64,000 nt of DNA from Mucilaginibacter sabulilitoris (GTDB lineage: Bacteria; Bacteroidota; Bacteroidia; Sphingobacteriales; Sphingobacteriaceae): NCBI RefSeq assembly GCF_034262375.1, contig NZ_CP139558.1, positions 6,510,001-6,574,000 of the forward strand, read 5' to 3'. Below, piece by piece: positions 1-9,492 of the stretch (its first letter is position 1; each line of letters begins with the position of its first letter). Position numbers and translations under genes: made by a program. Under the pieces are notes generated by a model. The model saw only the letters and a list, made by a program, of their open reading frames with translations. It did no database searches and was not told the DNA's origin.

Positions 1-2
1 TT

Positions 3-1037
3 GGCAACACCGCTATTTATCCTCCGGTTGTTTATATTATGCCTGCCATAGGTATTGCAGCAGGAAAATTGCTCCATTTGTCTATTGTAAAAACATTATA
101 TCTGTCAAGAATACTTAATGGCGCCCTTTCTGTGGCCATTTGTTTTTTTGCTTTAATGTTGGCCAGACGCGGTAATATTTTAATGTTCATTGTACTGCTT
201 TTCCCAATGACGATAGCGTTGTTTGCGTCTGTTAGCCAGGATGCGATACTTATTGCTTGTGTTTTTCTTTTAGTTGCCGCTATTGACAACGTGGAATTCA
301 GGGACGATAAAATTTACCGCAGATGGCACATATACACCATGGTTATCGCTATGTGTATAATAGGCATTGCCAAACCACCATACATACCCCTTGCCTTCAT
401 TTTTTTACTGTTAAAGCTATCGCCAAGAGCAAAGGCTGCGGGTATCATTTTACCGTTACTTAGCATAGCTGCCTGGCTTATTATCAACCATGCAAACTTT
501 GCTATTAAATTTGCCCCTCCCGAACTCAGAACCAACGCAAAACTGCAGGTTCAGTATATTATTCATCATCCGTTTAATTTCATTGGCCTGTTTTTTAAGT
601 TTGACCTGCCCGGTCTAACCGCCTGTTTGCACTCATTTATTGGCATATTGGGCTGGCTCGATCTCACCTTCCCTACCGATTATTATCATACCGCTTATGT
701 TATCGTTTTTGCGGGTATTATTATAGGGATTAGCCCCGCCTGGAAAGAAAATATCCGATTAAAAACCGGCTTACTCATTTGTGCTTTTATTACCATTATA
801 GCAATTTTAACCGCACAGTATGTTACCTGGACGGCACTCGAAGCAACATCATTAGGCGGTATGCAGGGCAGGTATTTATTGCCTGTGGCGCCGTTTCTGG
901 CATTGGCCTTAAGCGGCAAAGTAACCAGGGACAAGTTTACCCGTTTAAAGTCGGCATTATTTATGGCTATATTGTTATTCCCTATATATAGCTCCATAGA
1001 GGTGGTTCATGGCTTATTTAAACGGTATTATGGCTAA
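3..1037 (+). CDS. DUF2142-type polytopic membrane protein, 5' end cut off
   Basis: The reading frame is open from base 3, before the first ATG at 39, and the residues before that ATG (NTAIYPPVVYI) continue the family pattern, so the gene begins outside the window. The visible 345 residues are very hydrophobic with roughly eight membrane segments. The C-terminal stretch GGMQGRYLLPVAPFLALAL matches what I recall of the DUF2142 family, whose members resemble the integral membrane part of glycosyltransferase-like proteins. The substrate is unknown. No partner gene is visible; the next gene is 195 bases downstream on the same strand. Function by family resemblance only. Confidence 0.7.
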   Translation, partial: GNTAIYPPVVYIMPAIGIAAGKLLHLSIVKTLYLSRILNGALSVAICFFALMLARRGNILMFIVLLFPMTIALFASVSQDAILIACVFLLVAAIDNVEFRDDKIYRRWHIYTMVIAMCIIGIAKPPYIPLAFIFLLLKLSPRAKAAGIILPLLSIAAWLIINHANFAIKFAPPELRTNAKLQVQYIIHHPFNFIGLFFKFDLPGLTACLHSFIGILGWLDLTFPTDYYHTAYVIVFAGIIIGISPAWKENIRLKTGLLICAFITIIAILTAQYVTWTALEATSLGGMQGRYLLPVAPFLALALSGKVTRDKFTRLKSALFMAILLFPIYSSIEVVHGLFKRYYG

Positions 1038-1232
1038 CAGGGGTTTTCAGGTCGGCTTTAAGGTTATTCTCACCCAAGGCGTATTTACTTTTTTGCTTTA
1101 CCGTTAAGCGACAAAATAAATTTACTTAACTTACCCCATGTATTTATCTACAAAGGAAAGCGCATGCATTACAGGTATTTTCTGTAGTAAATGAATCGCG
1201 CACGCATATTGTTCACCATTAATCCCCTTTAA

Positions 1233-2405
1233 ATGCAACAATTACCAAAACGCCTTTTATCAATTGATGTACTGCGTGCCATTACCATGCTGCTCATGAT
1301 ATTTGTTAACGACTCGAGCGGTGTAAGAAATGTTCCTGACTGGATTGATCATGCCCCCGGTAATGCTGACGCTATGGGATTTGCCGATACTATTTTTCCG
1401 GCGTTTTTGTTTATTGTGGGCCTGTCGCTGCCATTCGCCATAAAAAACAGGATCAGTAAGGGTAATTCGTTTATCTCTATTTTAATTTATATCATTACCA
1501 GAAGTGCCGCGCTCATTATCATGGGCTTTTTCCATGTAAACCTTGAAACCTACAGCACTGCTGCCATATTACCCAAAGCCCTTTGGGCCATCCTCATCAC
1601 TATAGGTTTTTTCCTCATCTGGCTGGATTATCCCGAAACCATGAACAAAGCCAAGAGATATACGCTATCGGGCCTGGGCATTGTACTGCTTATAGCAATG
1701 GCCATTATATACAAAGGGAGTGAAGATGGCCAAATAACCTGGATGCGCCCGCAATGGTGGGGAATATTGGGTATTATTGGCTGGGCTTATTTAATATGCG
1801 CCATAATTTACCTGCTGTCAAAGGGTAAATTGAGCGTGCTTGTTACGGCACTTATTTTATTTATTGCCATAAACATAGGTAAACATACAGGTATTATTAA
1901 CGGAAGATTGTTCATTATTGGCGATGCTTCTTCCATAACCTTAACTATGGGGGGTATCATCATTACAGAAATATACGCGCGCCTGGTTTCATTGGGCAAA
2001 ACGCAGCGGTTATGGATCATTTTCGGGCTCACCGGCGTATTGCTTATTGTACTTGGCTTGCTTATACGTCCCTATGCGGATGGGATCTCTAAAATTCGCT
2101 CTACCCCGGCCTGGATATTCATTTGCAGCGGTATTACCGTACTGGTATTTGAACTCATGATATTCCTGGTTGATGTAAAGGGTAAAAAAAACTGGTTCAA
2201 AATAATATGGCCGGCAGGTACCAGTACGCTCACCTGTTATTTGATGCCGTACTTCCAGGTCTTCCTGATGATGTATTTCCATATTTATTTCCCCCGGGGG
2301 TTTAACTCGGGCTTTGGAGGCTTAGCCCGCTCCATGGCTGTCGCGTTTGTATTGATAGCACTGGTTGGCTTAATGGAAAAAAAGCGGATCAGATTAAAGG
2401 TTTAA
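1233..2405 (+). CDS. DUF5009 / heparan-alpha-glucosaminide N-acetyltransferase-like membrane protein
   Basis: A 390-residue inner-membrane protein with about ten hydrophobic helices. The N terminus RLLSIDVLRAITMLLMIFVN followed by WIDHAPGNADAMGFADTIFPAFLFIVG is the signature of the COG4299/DUF5009 group related to lysosomal HGSNAT, which moves acetyl groups across a membrane onto an amino sugar. Bacterial members are probably acyltransferases acting on sugars in the envelope; substrate not known. The start is the only ATG that keeps the conserved N terminus. It stands alone, followed by a stretch rich in palindromic repeats. Confidence 0.75.
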   Translation: MQQLPKRLLSIDVLRAITMLLMIFVNDSSGVRNVPDWIDHAPGNADAMGFADTIFPAFLFIVGLSLPFAIKNRISKGNSFISILIYIITRSAALIIMGFFHVNLETYSTAAILPKALWAILITIGFFLIWLDYPETMNKAKRYTLSGLGIVLLIAMAIIYKGSEDGQITWMRPQWWGILGIIGWAYLICAIIYLLSKGKLSVLVTALILFIAINIGKHTGIINGRLFIIGDASSITLTMGGIIITEIYARLVSLGKTQRLWIIFGLTGVLLIVLGLLIRPYADGISKIRSTPAWIFICSGITVLVFELMIFLVDVKGKKNWFKIIWPAGTSTLTCYLMPYFQVFLMMYFHIYFPRGFNSGFGGLARSMAVAFVLIALVGLMEKKRIRLKV

Positions 2406-2408
2406 CAT

Positions 2409-2472
2409 TTTAGACTCACCCCGTCTGCGCTTAGCTGGATGACCCTCTCTTCGCCTTAGGCGAAAAGAGGGT
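2409..2472. repeat. Palindromic repeat of the CTCACCC/CCCTCTC family
   Basis: After the phrase ACTCACCCCGTCTGCGC, bases 2442-2472 form a hairpin with ACCCTCT-C-TTCGCC on the left and GGCGAA-A-AGAGGGT on the right, 13 of 14 positions paired around a TTA loop. The same ingredients (CTCACC, then a CTCTC palindrome) recur at 3420, 53109 and, inverted, 53190, so this is a dispersed repeat rather than just the terminator of the upstream gene, although it may act as one. Confidence 0.6.
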
Positions 2473-2486
2473 ATAAAAGCTCTTCT

Positions 2487-2555
2487 TGTCATCTCGAGGA
2501 GGTACGAGGAGAGATATTGTGCATTTGATAAACTCACCCTCTGGTCGAGATGACG
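2487..2555. repeat. REP-like inverted repeat, copy 1
   Basis: Left arm GTCATCTCGA (2488-2497) and right arm TCGAGATGAC (2545-2554) are perfect 10-base inverted repeats around 47 bases. Sequence just inside the left arm (GGAGGTACGAGGAGAGAT) resembles the GAGGTACGAAG core of the copies at 32334 and 50235. It lies between the convergent DUF5009 and ThuA genes. Confidence 0.6.
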
Positions 2556-2620
2556 AGTGGTGAAGAGTAGTGGAGCAGCACCATCACTACACACCTGAAA
2601 TCTGCATATCCGCACATCCT

Positions 2621-3379
2621 TTATTGTTTACCTACAGCCCAAAAAATGGCGTTGGTGACAATTTTAACCCAGGCCGGGTTATCAAACAGATTGGGCGAAT
2701 GCCCCATGAAAATATAAACATTCCGTGCTTTTTTCTGATCATTGGTCCAGATCACCGGGTGATCGCCCATTTTGATATCGCCCTGCGGCTCATAGGTTGA
2801 TTCATCAACACTGGCCAGCACGTGTACATGGGGGCGCGGACTTTTATCATAAGTGTACCACTCTTCTTGCTGTATAATGAACGAATCCGGCACCCCTTTC
2901 ATAACAGGGTGCGTCTTATCCTCTATATTTACTTTGCCTTTAGTAAAGGTGGCTATGTAATTTTTGTAAGTAATCCCTCCCATAAAGTTTGAGAACCATT
3001 GCCACTCATGATAGCCGTCGAACTCGCCCAAAAGTGTAGCATGGTGAAAACCGATCCAGCCGCCCTTGCCTTCGTCAATGTATTTTTGAAAAGCGGCAAC
3101 TGCTTTGTCGTTCCAGCCGTAAGGGACATAATCAAGCTGAAGAAAAAGTTGGTAATTGCTCAAAAAAAAATCGTCAATTTTATCGGTATTCTGGATGTAG
3201 TCAATAGTGAAACCTTTTTCGGCAGCCAGCTTATCCAACCATACTTTGGCGCGCTTTGAAAACTCAATATGGTGCCCGCCGTTTTCATACAAGGCCAATA
3301 CCTTAAAATGTTTGGTTTGCGCATTAAGGTTAAAGCAGGCAAATATGCCGGTACAAATGAGCAGCAATAGTTTCTTCAT
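2621..3379 (-). CDS. ThuA-domain secreted protein
   Basis: 252 residues beginning with a signal peptide (MKKLLLLICTGIFACFNLNA). The remainder fits the ThuA-like fold, a relative of class I glutamine amidotransferase folds found near sugar-degradation genes in Bacteroidota: VLALYENGGHH near the start of the mature part, GWIGFHHATLL around residue 110, and a C-terminal GHSPNLFDNPAWVKIVTNAI, the usual family ending. Catalysis has not been settled for the family. Secreted to the periplasm or outward. It is transcribed toward DUF5009 and shares direction with the redoxin and GH9 genes upstream, which supports a role in sugar handling. Confidence 0.8.
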   Translation of the reverse strand: MKKLLLLICTGIFACFNLNAQTKHFKVLALYENGGHHIEFSKRAKVWLDKLAAEKGFTIDYIQNTDKIDDFFLSNYQLFLQLDYVPYGWNDKAVAAFQKYIDEGKGGWIGFHHATLLGEFDGYHEWQWFSNFMGGITYKNYIATFTKGKVNIEDKTHPVMKGVPDSFIIQQEEWYTYDKSPRPHVHVLASVDESTYEPQGDIKMGDHPVIWTNDQKKARNVYIFMGHSPNLFDNPAWVKIVTNAIFWAVGKQ

Positions 3380-3419
3380 ATATCAAATATCATCAATTAA
3401 GGTTATTAATGAAGGCGAC

Positions 3420-3496
3420 ACCTCACCCAAACCTCTCTTTGAGCGGCTTAAAAAGCATTTAAAGTCTCCCCGTTTGGGGGAGATTTAGAGGGGGCT
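3420..3496. repeat. Dispersed palindromic repeats incl. 36-base element copy A
   Basis: Bases 3461-3496 carry AAAGTCTCCCC-GTTT-GGGGGAG followed by ATTTAGAGGGGGCT. An almost identical 36-base copy lies at 53262-53297 inside the hppD reading frame; the two differ only in the four loop bases (GTTT against TACC). Bases 3420-3447 hold another CTCACCC/CCTCTCTT repeat fragment. The element begins 4 bases beyond the stop codon of the redoxin gene and could serve as its terminator on the minus strand. Confidence 0.7.
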
Positions 3497-3499
3497 CTT

Positions 3500-4624
3500 C
3501 TATTTATAAATCCGCCCCATGGTTGGGTCATTCCAAATGATCTTCTTTAACTCCTCCGGGTTAATAATGCCTTGTTTGCCGTAAACCACTTTGCCTTCCG
3601 GGTCAACCAGCATGGTGTACGGCAGGGCGCCGTCCCATTTTGGGTCAACAGCTTCAATCATTTTGTATTTATCATCGCCGGTATAAATGTAGTTTGGACC
3701 CGAAGCCTGTTTCCCTTTCAAAAAGTTCAGAGCTTTATTTTTTCGTGAGGGGTCATCGGCGCTGATGGTAACAAATTCCAGCCCCCTGTCGCGGTAAAGG
3801 TGCATAATGGTTACCAGTTCTGGGAACTCGGCCACACAAGGCCCGCACCACGTAGCCCAAAGGTTAATAAGTCGCAGCTTATCAGATTTATTTTTTACCA
3901 GGTTAACTATACCCGCGGCAGCAATGGTATCCAGCTTTACGGGTTCATTAGCCCACGTAACCGTAGCCTTTTGTATCCAGTCCTGCTTTTCGGCCCATTT
4001 AATAGAGCAGCCAAAGGTTTTGGTAACGGGCACGGCCACCTCTTTACCGGCCAGCAGCGCTTCGATAGCGTTACGGGCATCTAATGATTTTGGCGTTTTG
4101 GCAGGGTTCTCCATATCATCAATACGGCCACTGTAGCGTAGTTTCCTTTCCTTGTCAAAAATAAAAATATGTGGGGTGGCCACCGGACCATATTTGTTAC
4201 TGGCTACTTCCGTTTCGCCATCGTACAGGTATGGAAAGTTAAAATGGCGGTCTTTGGCGCGTATCTTCATATCATCAAATGAGTCGGTCAGGTCGCTGTA
4301 CCCCAATTCATCCAACCGAAGCGACGCCGGGTTATTGGGATTAATGGCAACCACTTTAACGCCTTTGGGAGCATAATCGCTGGTGAGTTTTACCAGCCTG
4401 TCTTCATACGCCTGCGATGTTGGGCAGTGATTGCATATAAACACCACGGCCAGCACTTTAGCATCTTTAAATGATTGCAGCGTATAAGTTTTCCCATCAA
4501 TACCGGGCAGACTAAAATCGGGCGCGGCCGAACCGGTAGCCAGCGTGGTGTGGGTAACCTGCGCAAAGCTAAACGGAGCAACAGCAAGCAGTAAAACAAA
4601 TAGGGTGATACTAAACTTCTTCAT
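3500..4624 (-). CDS. Periplasmic double-thioredoxin protein (redoxin + TlpA-like)
   Basis: 374 residues with a cleavable signal peptide ending near SFAQ. Two thioredoxin-fold domains follow. The first (about 25-180) is AhpC/TSA-like with FICNHCPTSQAYEDRL, a CxxC pair. The second (about 220-370) is TlpA-like with LWATWCGPCVAEFPEL. Such proteins reduce disulfides or peroxides in the periplasm. Tandem fusion of a peroxiredoxin-like and a TlpA-like module is common in Bacteroidota. It is 15 bases downstream of the GH9 gene and probably co-transcribed with it. Electron donor and substrate cannot be read from sequence. Confidence 0.85.
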   Translation of the reverse strand: MKKFSITLFVLLLAVAPFSFAQVTHTTLATGSAAPDFSLPGIDGKTYTLQSFKDAKVLAVVFICNHCPTSQAYEDRLVKLTSDYAPKGVKVVAINPNNPASLRLDELGYSDLTDSFDDMKIRAKDRHFNFPYLYDGETEVASNKYGPVATPHIFIFDKERKLRYSGRIDDMENPAKTPKSLDARNAIEALLAGKEVAVPVTKTFGCSIKWAEKQDWIQKATVTWANEPVKLDTIAAAGIVNLVKNKSDKLRLINLWATWCGPCVAEFPELVTIMHLYRDRGLEFVTISADDPSRKNKALNFLKGKQASGPNYIYTGDDKYKMIEAVDPKWDGALPYTMLVDPEGKVVYGKQGIINPEELKKIIWNDPTMGRIYK

Positions 4625-4639
4625 ATTTTGATAGATTGA

Positions 4640-6466
4640 TTATTCATGTAAAGCAACCGCCAGCAGGTACCAGGCCGTGTGCGGCAGCCATTGTTCGGCC
4701 CAGCGCCAGTCGTAATCCTTATGTATCTGCGCGTAGGATAAATTAAAATCGATGTCATTTTCATCATTCAATCCGCCGGTTACGCCATTTACAATACCGC
4801 CAGGCGCGTTAGTGTACTCAAACGTTCCAAAGAAACCATACGCCGGGTTATTATGCCCCGTGCCCTGCAGCATACTGGCGTCAAAAGGGTTCAGGCCCAG
4901 GATCCAGTTCAACTGATCAACCGCAAAAGTTTCCAGCTGGTCATGATAGGCTTTGTCATCAGCAAACAAACCCGCGGCCAGCCGTGCGGCGGCGGCCATA
5001 GAACTTAGCCGCGCGTTTTCGCCCTGCCACCATGGCGAAGCATCGCTGCCCTGCGGAAAGAAGAACGATGTACGTCGATTGCCCAGCGTATCCTGCACCA
5101 GTTGCCTGCTGTAACCGAATGGGTTGTTTACCTCACGGGTAACCTTCAGTTCAAAATCAAACGAGGCTTTGATGGCTTTTTTAATGGATATCTGCATGGC
5201 ATTATCGGCATACGGATAATAATAAATTAGGCTCACCACTGGCAAACCTGCATCTGACGGGTGAAAGAATGGCCTATCGGCACTATCGGCCTTCCAGTAG
5301 TTCTGATAGTTTTTCCAGGCAGCTAAACGACCCACAAGATTATTGGCACGTTTGGTAGCCGATGCCAGATATTCCTGTTTTTTGGTGGCTTTATATAATT
5401 CAGTAGCCGCGCTCAGGGCGCAATAATCATCAAGGATATTCTCATGACCGTCAAAATCCATCAGTTTGTTGTTTTCTTCCAAAAACTTAAAGGCATTCTC
5501 GGCGGCCTGCAAATATTGTGCGCTGGTGAAATCGCCACTTACGTTAAGTGTTGATGCCATGGCCAGGGCGGCTATCGCCATTCCCCCGCCAGAGCGGTAA
5601 CTGCTTTGGTAACGGTGCCAATTGGTATTTTCGCGATTGGTACTAAACGGAGAATCTTTTGTTTTTTTAATGCGATATGATCCTTCATCGGGCTGAATCA
5701 CGCGGTCTTTGGCCAGCTTACCGGGACCGGGAGCTGAAACCGACCGGTAAAACGAACCGTTTTTAGCCTGCATACGCGCCAGGTAATCGGCACCATAGGT
5801 AGCCTCGTCCAGTACCCGGCGATTGATCTGCCTGAAATCGGTTACGGTTTTTTTATCAAGCAGTTCCTTTGTTTTTAAAAGGCTCCATACCACCAAAGGT
5901 ATTTGCTGCGGATTAAAATAATTAGAAAACGAAAGGTGCGAAAAATGCTTGCCATAATCGCCGGTGGCATCATACCAGCCGCCATGGGCATCAACCGTAT
6001 CGGTGGTTTTGCCCGAAAGCAGCAAATGATGATCGGCCTTATCAATTTCGCCCGCGCTGCGCTGCCCTTTAAAATAATATACCACATCAGACAGGGTAGC
6101 CTGTTCCAGCACGTTCTTCCCTATTTTAAACGGGTAAGAGCTTAGTTTTTTTCCTGGCAGGGTTATCTGTACTTGGTAGCTGCCAGCGGTTGTAACGAAG
6201 GTAAAATCAAGCGTATAAAACTCGCGGTTTTTCCAGCCTGGTACTTTGCCGCTGTAAATAGCTTTCCCATTAAAAACCGTGTTACCATCTGCATCTATTA
6301 AAGCAAACGCGTTAATAGGGTATGGTTTATCAGTAACTACAATGGCCTTTTTGGCTTTGGTATCTTCATAACCTACCTGGTTGGTAACCACTTTAATTTT
6401 TTGCGCCAGGGCAACAGCAGGGAGCACGGCGATCATCAAAATCAAAAATTTGCAAGCTTTAATCAT
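4640..6466 (-). CDS. Glycoside hydrolase family 9 (cellulase-like), secreted
   Basis: 608 residues: signal peptide to about 21, an Ig-like CelD_N domain (about 22-110, KVVTNQVGYEDTKAKKAIVV), then an (alpha/alpha)6 barrel GH9 catalytic domain to the end. GGWYDATGDYGKH carries the aspartates acting as catalytic base in this family; the C-terminal DYDWRWAEQWLPHTAWYLLA holds the expected acid glutamate. The GLNPFDASMLQGTGHNNP segment is also typical. It should cut beta-1,4 glucans, or related polymers such as xyloglucan or exopolysaccharide, outside the inner membrane. First gene of a likely operon with the redoxin gene. Confidence 0.85.
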   Translation of the reverse strand: MIKACKFLILMIAVLPAVALAQKIKVVTNQVGYEDTKAKKAIVVTDKPYPINAFALIDADGNTVFNGKAIYSGKVPGWKNREFYTLDFTFVTTAGSYQVQITLPGKKLSSYPFKIGKNVLEQATLSDVVYYFKGQRSAGEIDKADHHLLLSGKTTDTVDAHGGWYDATGDYGKHFSHLSFSNYFNPQQIPLVVWSLLKTKELLDKKTVTDFRQINRRVLDEATYGADYLARMQAKNGSFYRSVSAPGPGKLAKDRVIQPDEGSYRIKKTKDSPFSTNRENTNWHRYQSSYRSGGGMAIAALAMASTLNVSGDFTSAQYLQAAENAFKFLEENNKLMDFDGHENILDDYCALSAATELYKATKKQEYLASATKRANNLVGRLAAWKNYQNYWKADSADRPFFHPSDAGLPVVSLIYYYPYADNAMQISIKKAIKASFDFELKVTREVNNPFGYSRQLVQDTLGNRRTSFFFPQGSDASPWWQGENARLSSMAAAARLAAGLFADDKAYHDQLETFAVDQLNWILGLNPFDASMLQGTGHNNPAYGFFGTFEYTNAPGGIVNGVTGGLNDENDIDFNLSYAQIHKDYDWRWAEQWLPHTAWYLLAVALHE

Positions 6467-6642
6467 GAGGTTATAATAAGGTTAATATAAATCTACAACT
6501 TTTTAGCCTTCCGATCGTACCGAACATTCAGTAATTTGCTTGCGTTATTATCCGGCTCCTTTACTTACCGAGAGATACCTAACCTTGTTTAATAGCAACG
6601 GCGTACCGGCAACTTACTTTCAGAATCTGGTTAAAATTTTGA

Positions 6643-6674
6643 TTTGCTTTCATTCTTTGAACAGCTGATATTTG
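6643..6674 (+). promoter_or_regulatory. Bacteroidetes-type promoter for the VOC gene
   Basis: TTTG at 6643-6646, a 20-base spacer, then GATATTTG at 6667-6674, one mismatch from TAnnTTTG. It lies about 50 bases before the ATG at 6728. Confidence 0.4.
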
Positions 6675-6727
6675 TAGCAACGCTGTGTTAATTAACCACT
6701 TATTGCACCACAAAACGCAAAAAAACA

Positions 6728-7117
6728 ATGTCAAAGCTTAATTTTATTACGCCTTTTTTTATTGTTTCGAATTTAAATGATTCGGTGTCGTTTTATGTAA
6801 ATAAACTTGGGTTTGAAGTATGGTATACCGGCCCCGGGGACAATCCATATTGGGCGATGGTGGGCCGCGGCCCTGTTTCTATTATGCTAAAGGCAATTGC
6901 TGATAACATACAACCCATTCCCAATCATACCCGGCACGAATGGGCCGCCTGGGATGCATACATTTCTGCAGAAGAGCCCGATACTTTATTTGAAGAATTC
7001 AGTTCTAACGGTTTAACATTTCGACGCCCCATCCGGGACGATGACGATGGGCTGCGCGGATTTGAGGTAACGGATGCTGATGGCTACGTTTTGTTTTTTG
7101 GAAGGCCTAAAGTCTGA
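6728..7117 (+). CDS. VOC superfamily (glyoxalase/bleomycin-resistance fold) protein
   Basis: 129 residues with one complete vicinal-oxygen-chelate unit: TPFFIVSNLNDSVSFYVNKLGF at the N terminus, the central AMVGRGPVSIMLKA strand, and the closing GFEVTDADGYVLFFGRP where glutamate or its equivalent normally helps bind metal. These proteins act as dimers that bind or convert small molecules. The substrate is not recognisable. Single gene, divergent from GH9. Confidence 0.8.
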   Translation: MSKLNFITPFFIVSNLNDSVSFYVNKLGFEVWYTGPGDNPYWAMVGRGPVSIMLKAIADNIQPIPNHTRHEWAAWDAYISAEEPDTLFEEFSSNGLTFRRPIRDDDDGLRGFEVTDADGYVLFFGRPKV

Positions 7118-7281
7118 CAAGCCACCAATCTCATCGCTTTTTTCGCCTTCACGCCTTGCGGATATACCTGCATTTACAAAAAATTATTTCTATTTACCTT
7201 ACTGTTTTTTTAAACTAAAAAACAGCCAAACTTTGTTGGTATAAATATTTTCATTATTTTTCTGAACCTAAATCAACGCAC

Positions 7282-7908
7282 ATGATAAATGAATACTACC
7301 TTTTTAAGGATAATGAAAAACAAGGCCCATACAACCATAATGAATTAATGGATATGGGTATAGGCATACACCAAATGGTGCTGTCGCCATTGGCCGAAGA
7401 CTGGCAGGCGGCTTCGGATCTGCCTGAGTTTGACGAATATTTTAAATCGGCAGGCATCTACGTTCCTGTGGCAAACAATGTAGCTAATTTTGGCTGGCGT
7501 TTACTGGCTTACCTTATTGATGATGCCGTACTATTTATTGCCGCAGTAATTCTTTGGTCGCTCGTTGTAATTATTGTACGATATACAACCGGATCTTTTG
7601 ATACTGATTCAAACACAACAGATCAAGAACTTATGATTAGGCTGATCGCTGTAGTTTTATGGATTTTTTATAATGCTGCTTTTGAAGCAACTAAAGTTCA
7701 GGGTAGTATTGGCAAAGTAATTTGCCGCTTAATTGTTGTTGACGGCAACGGGCAAAGGTTAAATTTCACCACTGCCTTAGCACGTAACTTAAGCAAAATA
7801 ATATCCAGTTTTCTTTGCAGCCTGGGCTTTTTTGCCATGCTTTGGAGCCCTATGAAACAATGCTGGCATGACCAAATGGCCAAAACTTTTGTGGTACGGA
7901 AAACCTAA
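7282..7908 (+). CDS. GYF_2 + RDD family membrane protein
   Basis: 208 residues. The first 55 form a GYF_2-like domain (YYLFKDNEKQGPYNHNELMDMGI, then DWQAASDLPEFDEYF), thought to bind partner peptides. From about 70 an RDD domain follows: GWRLLAYLIDDAVLFIAAVIL, a second helix near FYNAAFEATKVQGSIGKVICRL, and NLSKIISSFLCSLGFFAML. RDD proteins are small inner-membrane proteins, in some cases ion antiporters. The combination is frequent in Bacteroidota and its role is unknown. A perfect CAAAACTTTTG-like context is absent; AAACTTTG at about 7228 is a weak -7 candidate. Confidence 0.8.
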   Translation: MINEYYLFKDNEKQGPYNHNELMDMGIGIHQMVLSPLAEDWQAASDLPEFDEYFKSAGIYVPVANNVANFGWRLLAYLIDDAVLFIAAVILWSLVVIIVRYTTGSFDTDSNTTDQELMIRLIAVVLWIFYNAAFEATKVQGSIGKVICRLIVVDGNGQRLNFTTALARNLSKIISSFLCSLGFFAMLWSPMKQCWHDQMAKTFVVRKT

Positions 7909-7923
7909 TAGAGGTTAAAAACG

Positions 7924-8490
7924 TCACTTTTCTTTATTAAACTCGTCGGTAAAATGCTCGCGGTGTTTGTCTTTTGCAAACTTATCGGCATTATAAGCTT
8001 CTGATTGCCCTCTGGGAATGGAAAGCGATTGCCATTTTTGGTCGCGAAGCATTTTGCCTATGAAAACTATTTGCCCAACGTGGTATGGGTAATGGGCCAG
8101 TTGGCGGTTAATGGCCTCGGCCACGGTATGTCCCATATTACGGATATAAATTATCCGGTCAAGATCAGTATCGGTAAGCTGCTCCAATGTATCCACAAGG
8201 CAACTCCAGCCTTTGTTCCATAAGGCTAAAATATCTTCGCGCGTATGGTTAATGGGTTCAAATTCGGCCTCGCGATTACGATTAGCCTTTTCGCCGTCGG
8301 AGGTAAAAATATCCATCCACCGGGAAACCATATTGCCCGAAAGGTGGTTCACAATCATGGCTATGCTATTTGATTCGGCATTGTATTGCCATACCAGCTG
8401 CTCATCGCTCAGCTGCTCCATCGTTTTTTCGCCCAGTAATTTATAATAGGCGAACTGCTTTTTAATACTTTCCAGGTAATCGGGTGTCAT
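7924..8490 (-). CDS. DinB-like DUF1572 protein
   Basis: 188 residues of the four-helix DinB/YfiT-like fold. Candidate metal-binding histidines are H49 (IVNHLSG) and the pair in QLAHYPYHVGQIVFIGK near residue 135-140, at the positions where DinB proteins bind a divalent metal. The group includes thiol-dependent S-transferases using mycothiol or bacillithiol; the bshB1 gene at 37844 shows the organism probably makes bacillithiol, so such a role is plausible but unproven. Convergent with the RDD gene, 15 bases apart, and 30 bases downstream of the hydrolase gene. Confidence 0.75.
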   Translation of the reverse strand: MTPDYLESIKKQFAYYKLLGEKTMEQLSDEQLVWQYNAESNSIAMIVNHLSGNMVSRWMDIFTSDGEKANRNREAEFEPINHTREDILALWNKGWSCLVDTLEQLTDTDLDRIIYIRNMGHTVAEAINRQLAHYPYHVGQIVFIGKMLRDQKWQSLSIPRGQSEAYNADKFAKDKHREHFTDEFNKEK

Positions 8491-8520
8491 ATATAAAGTT
8501 ACCGGCTTTTTTTGTCCCGG

Positions 8521-9492
8521 TCAATTATTATAGCGTTTTTCAATAAAAGCTTTTACAGTCGCGATAAAGGCTTTGTTTTTTTCATAATACAGCATGTGCG
8601 CCCCATCAATGTTCACCATCTGCTGGTTTGGGAATTTAAATGTTTTATAATGATCTACGCCAATGGCATAATCGCGCGTACCGGTAATAACCAGCACCGG
8701 CACATTGATCTGGCTGCTGATTGGTGCGTAATCTTTCCAGTATTCGGGGTAGCGGTTTTGTGTGGTGCTATCAATCAAGTGAGCAATAATGGCATAACCA
8801 AAATCGGTATTGCGTTTATAGCTTTCCTCAATACTATCCATTTTTATAATGGTGGCAACGCTATCGGCCAGCAATTTGTAGCCCAATCTTATCTTGCTTA
8901 GCTGTTTCCGAACAGCCATATTCTGTTGCAGCAATGAAGCGGTATTATCCCCGGTTATGGTGGTATCCTTATGCAGCAAATGATAGGCGTACCCGATCTG
9001 CCCTCTCAAAGAACTGTTATTAAAAAAATGCAGGGTAGAATTGGCTAAAATTAAACCATATATATGCCGGGGATACTTTTTGGCGTAATTAACTGCCAGC
9101 ACACCACCGAATGAGTGACTGAGCAGGTATATTTTATCAACATCTAACTGTTTGCGTGTGTCTTCAATATCATCAACCATCCTATCCAGGCTATAGTTTT
9201 TGGCGCTTTGCGAATGCCCGGAGCCCCGCTGGTCTATGTAAACCATCGTGAGGAATTCTTCGAGATTTGCCCCGCCCATTTTTTCAAATGAGAGGTAATC
9301 CTGTCCCGGGCCACCATGAATAAAAAAACATACAGGCCCTTTCCCTGCTACCTTAACAGCCAGGCGTACACTATCGGTTGTGGTAATACTTTGCTCACCT
9401 GTTTCAAGCGGACTATCCTGCAGGCGCGGTACGCAGCTATCAAATAATAAGCCTAAAAATAAAACGGATAGATATAACTTAAGTCCCTTCAT
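8521..9492 (-). CDS. Alpha/beta hydrolase, lipoprotein (peptidase S33-like)
   Basis: 323 residues. The N terminus has a lipobox (LLFDSC), so it is probably a lipid-anchored envelope protein. The oxyanion region FFIHGGPGQDYLSF and the nucleophile elbow LLSHSFGGVLAVNY (GxSxG form SHSFGG) are clear; the acid and base are likely the Asp in ITGTRDYAIG and His in DGAHMLYYEKN. HGGPG is typical of proline iminopeptidase-type S33 enzymes. Exact substrate unknown. Likely co-transcribed with the downstream DinB-like gene. Confidence 0.85.
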   Translation of the reverse strand: MKGLKLYLSVLFLGLLFDSCVPRLQDSPLETGEQSITTTDSVRLAVKVAGKGPVCFFIHGGPGQDYLSFEKMGGANLEEFLTMVYIDQRGSGHSQSAKNYSLDRMVDDIEDTRKQLDVDKIYLLSHSFGGVLAVNYAKKYPRHIYGLILANSTLHFFNNSSLRGQIGYAYHLLHKDTTITGDNTASLLQQNMAVRKQLSKIRLGYKLLADSVATIIKMDSIEESYKRNTDFGYAIIAHLIDSTTQNRYPEYWKDYAPISSQINVPVLVITGTRDYAIGVDHYKTFKFPNQQMVNIDGAHMLYYEKNKAFIATVKAFIEKRYNN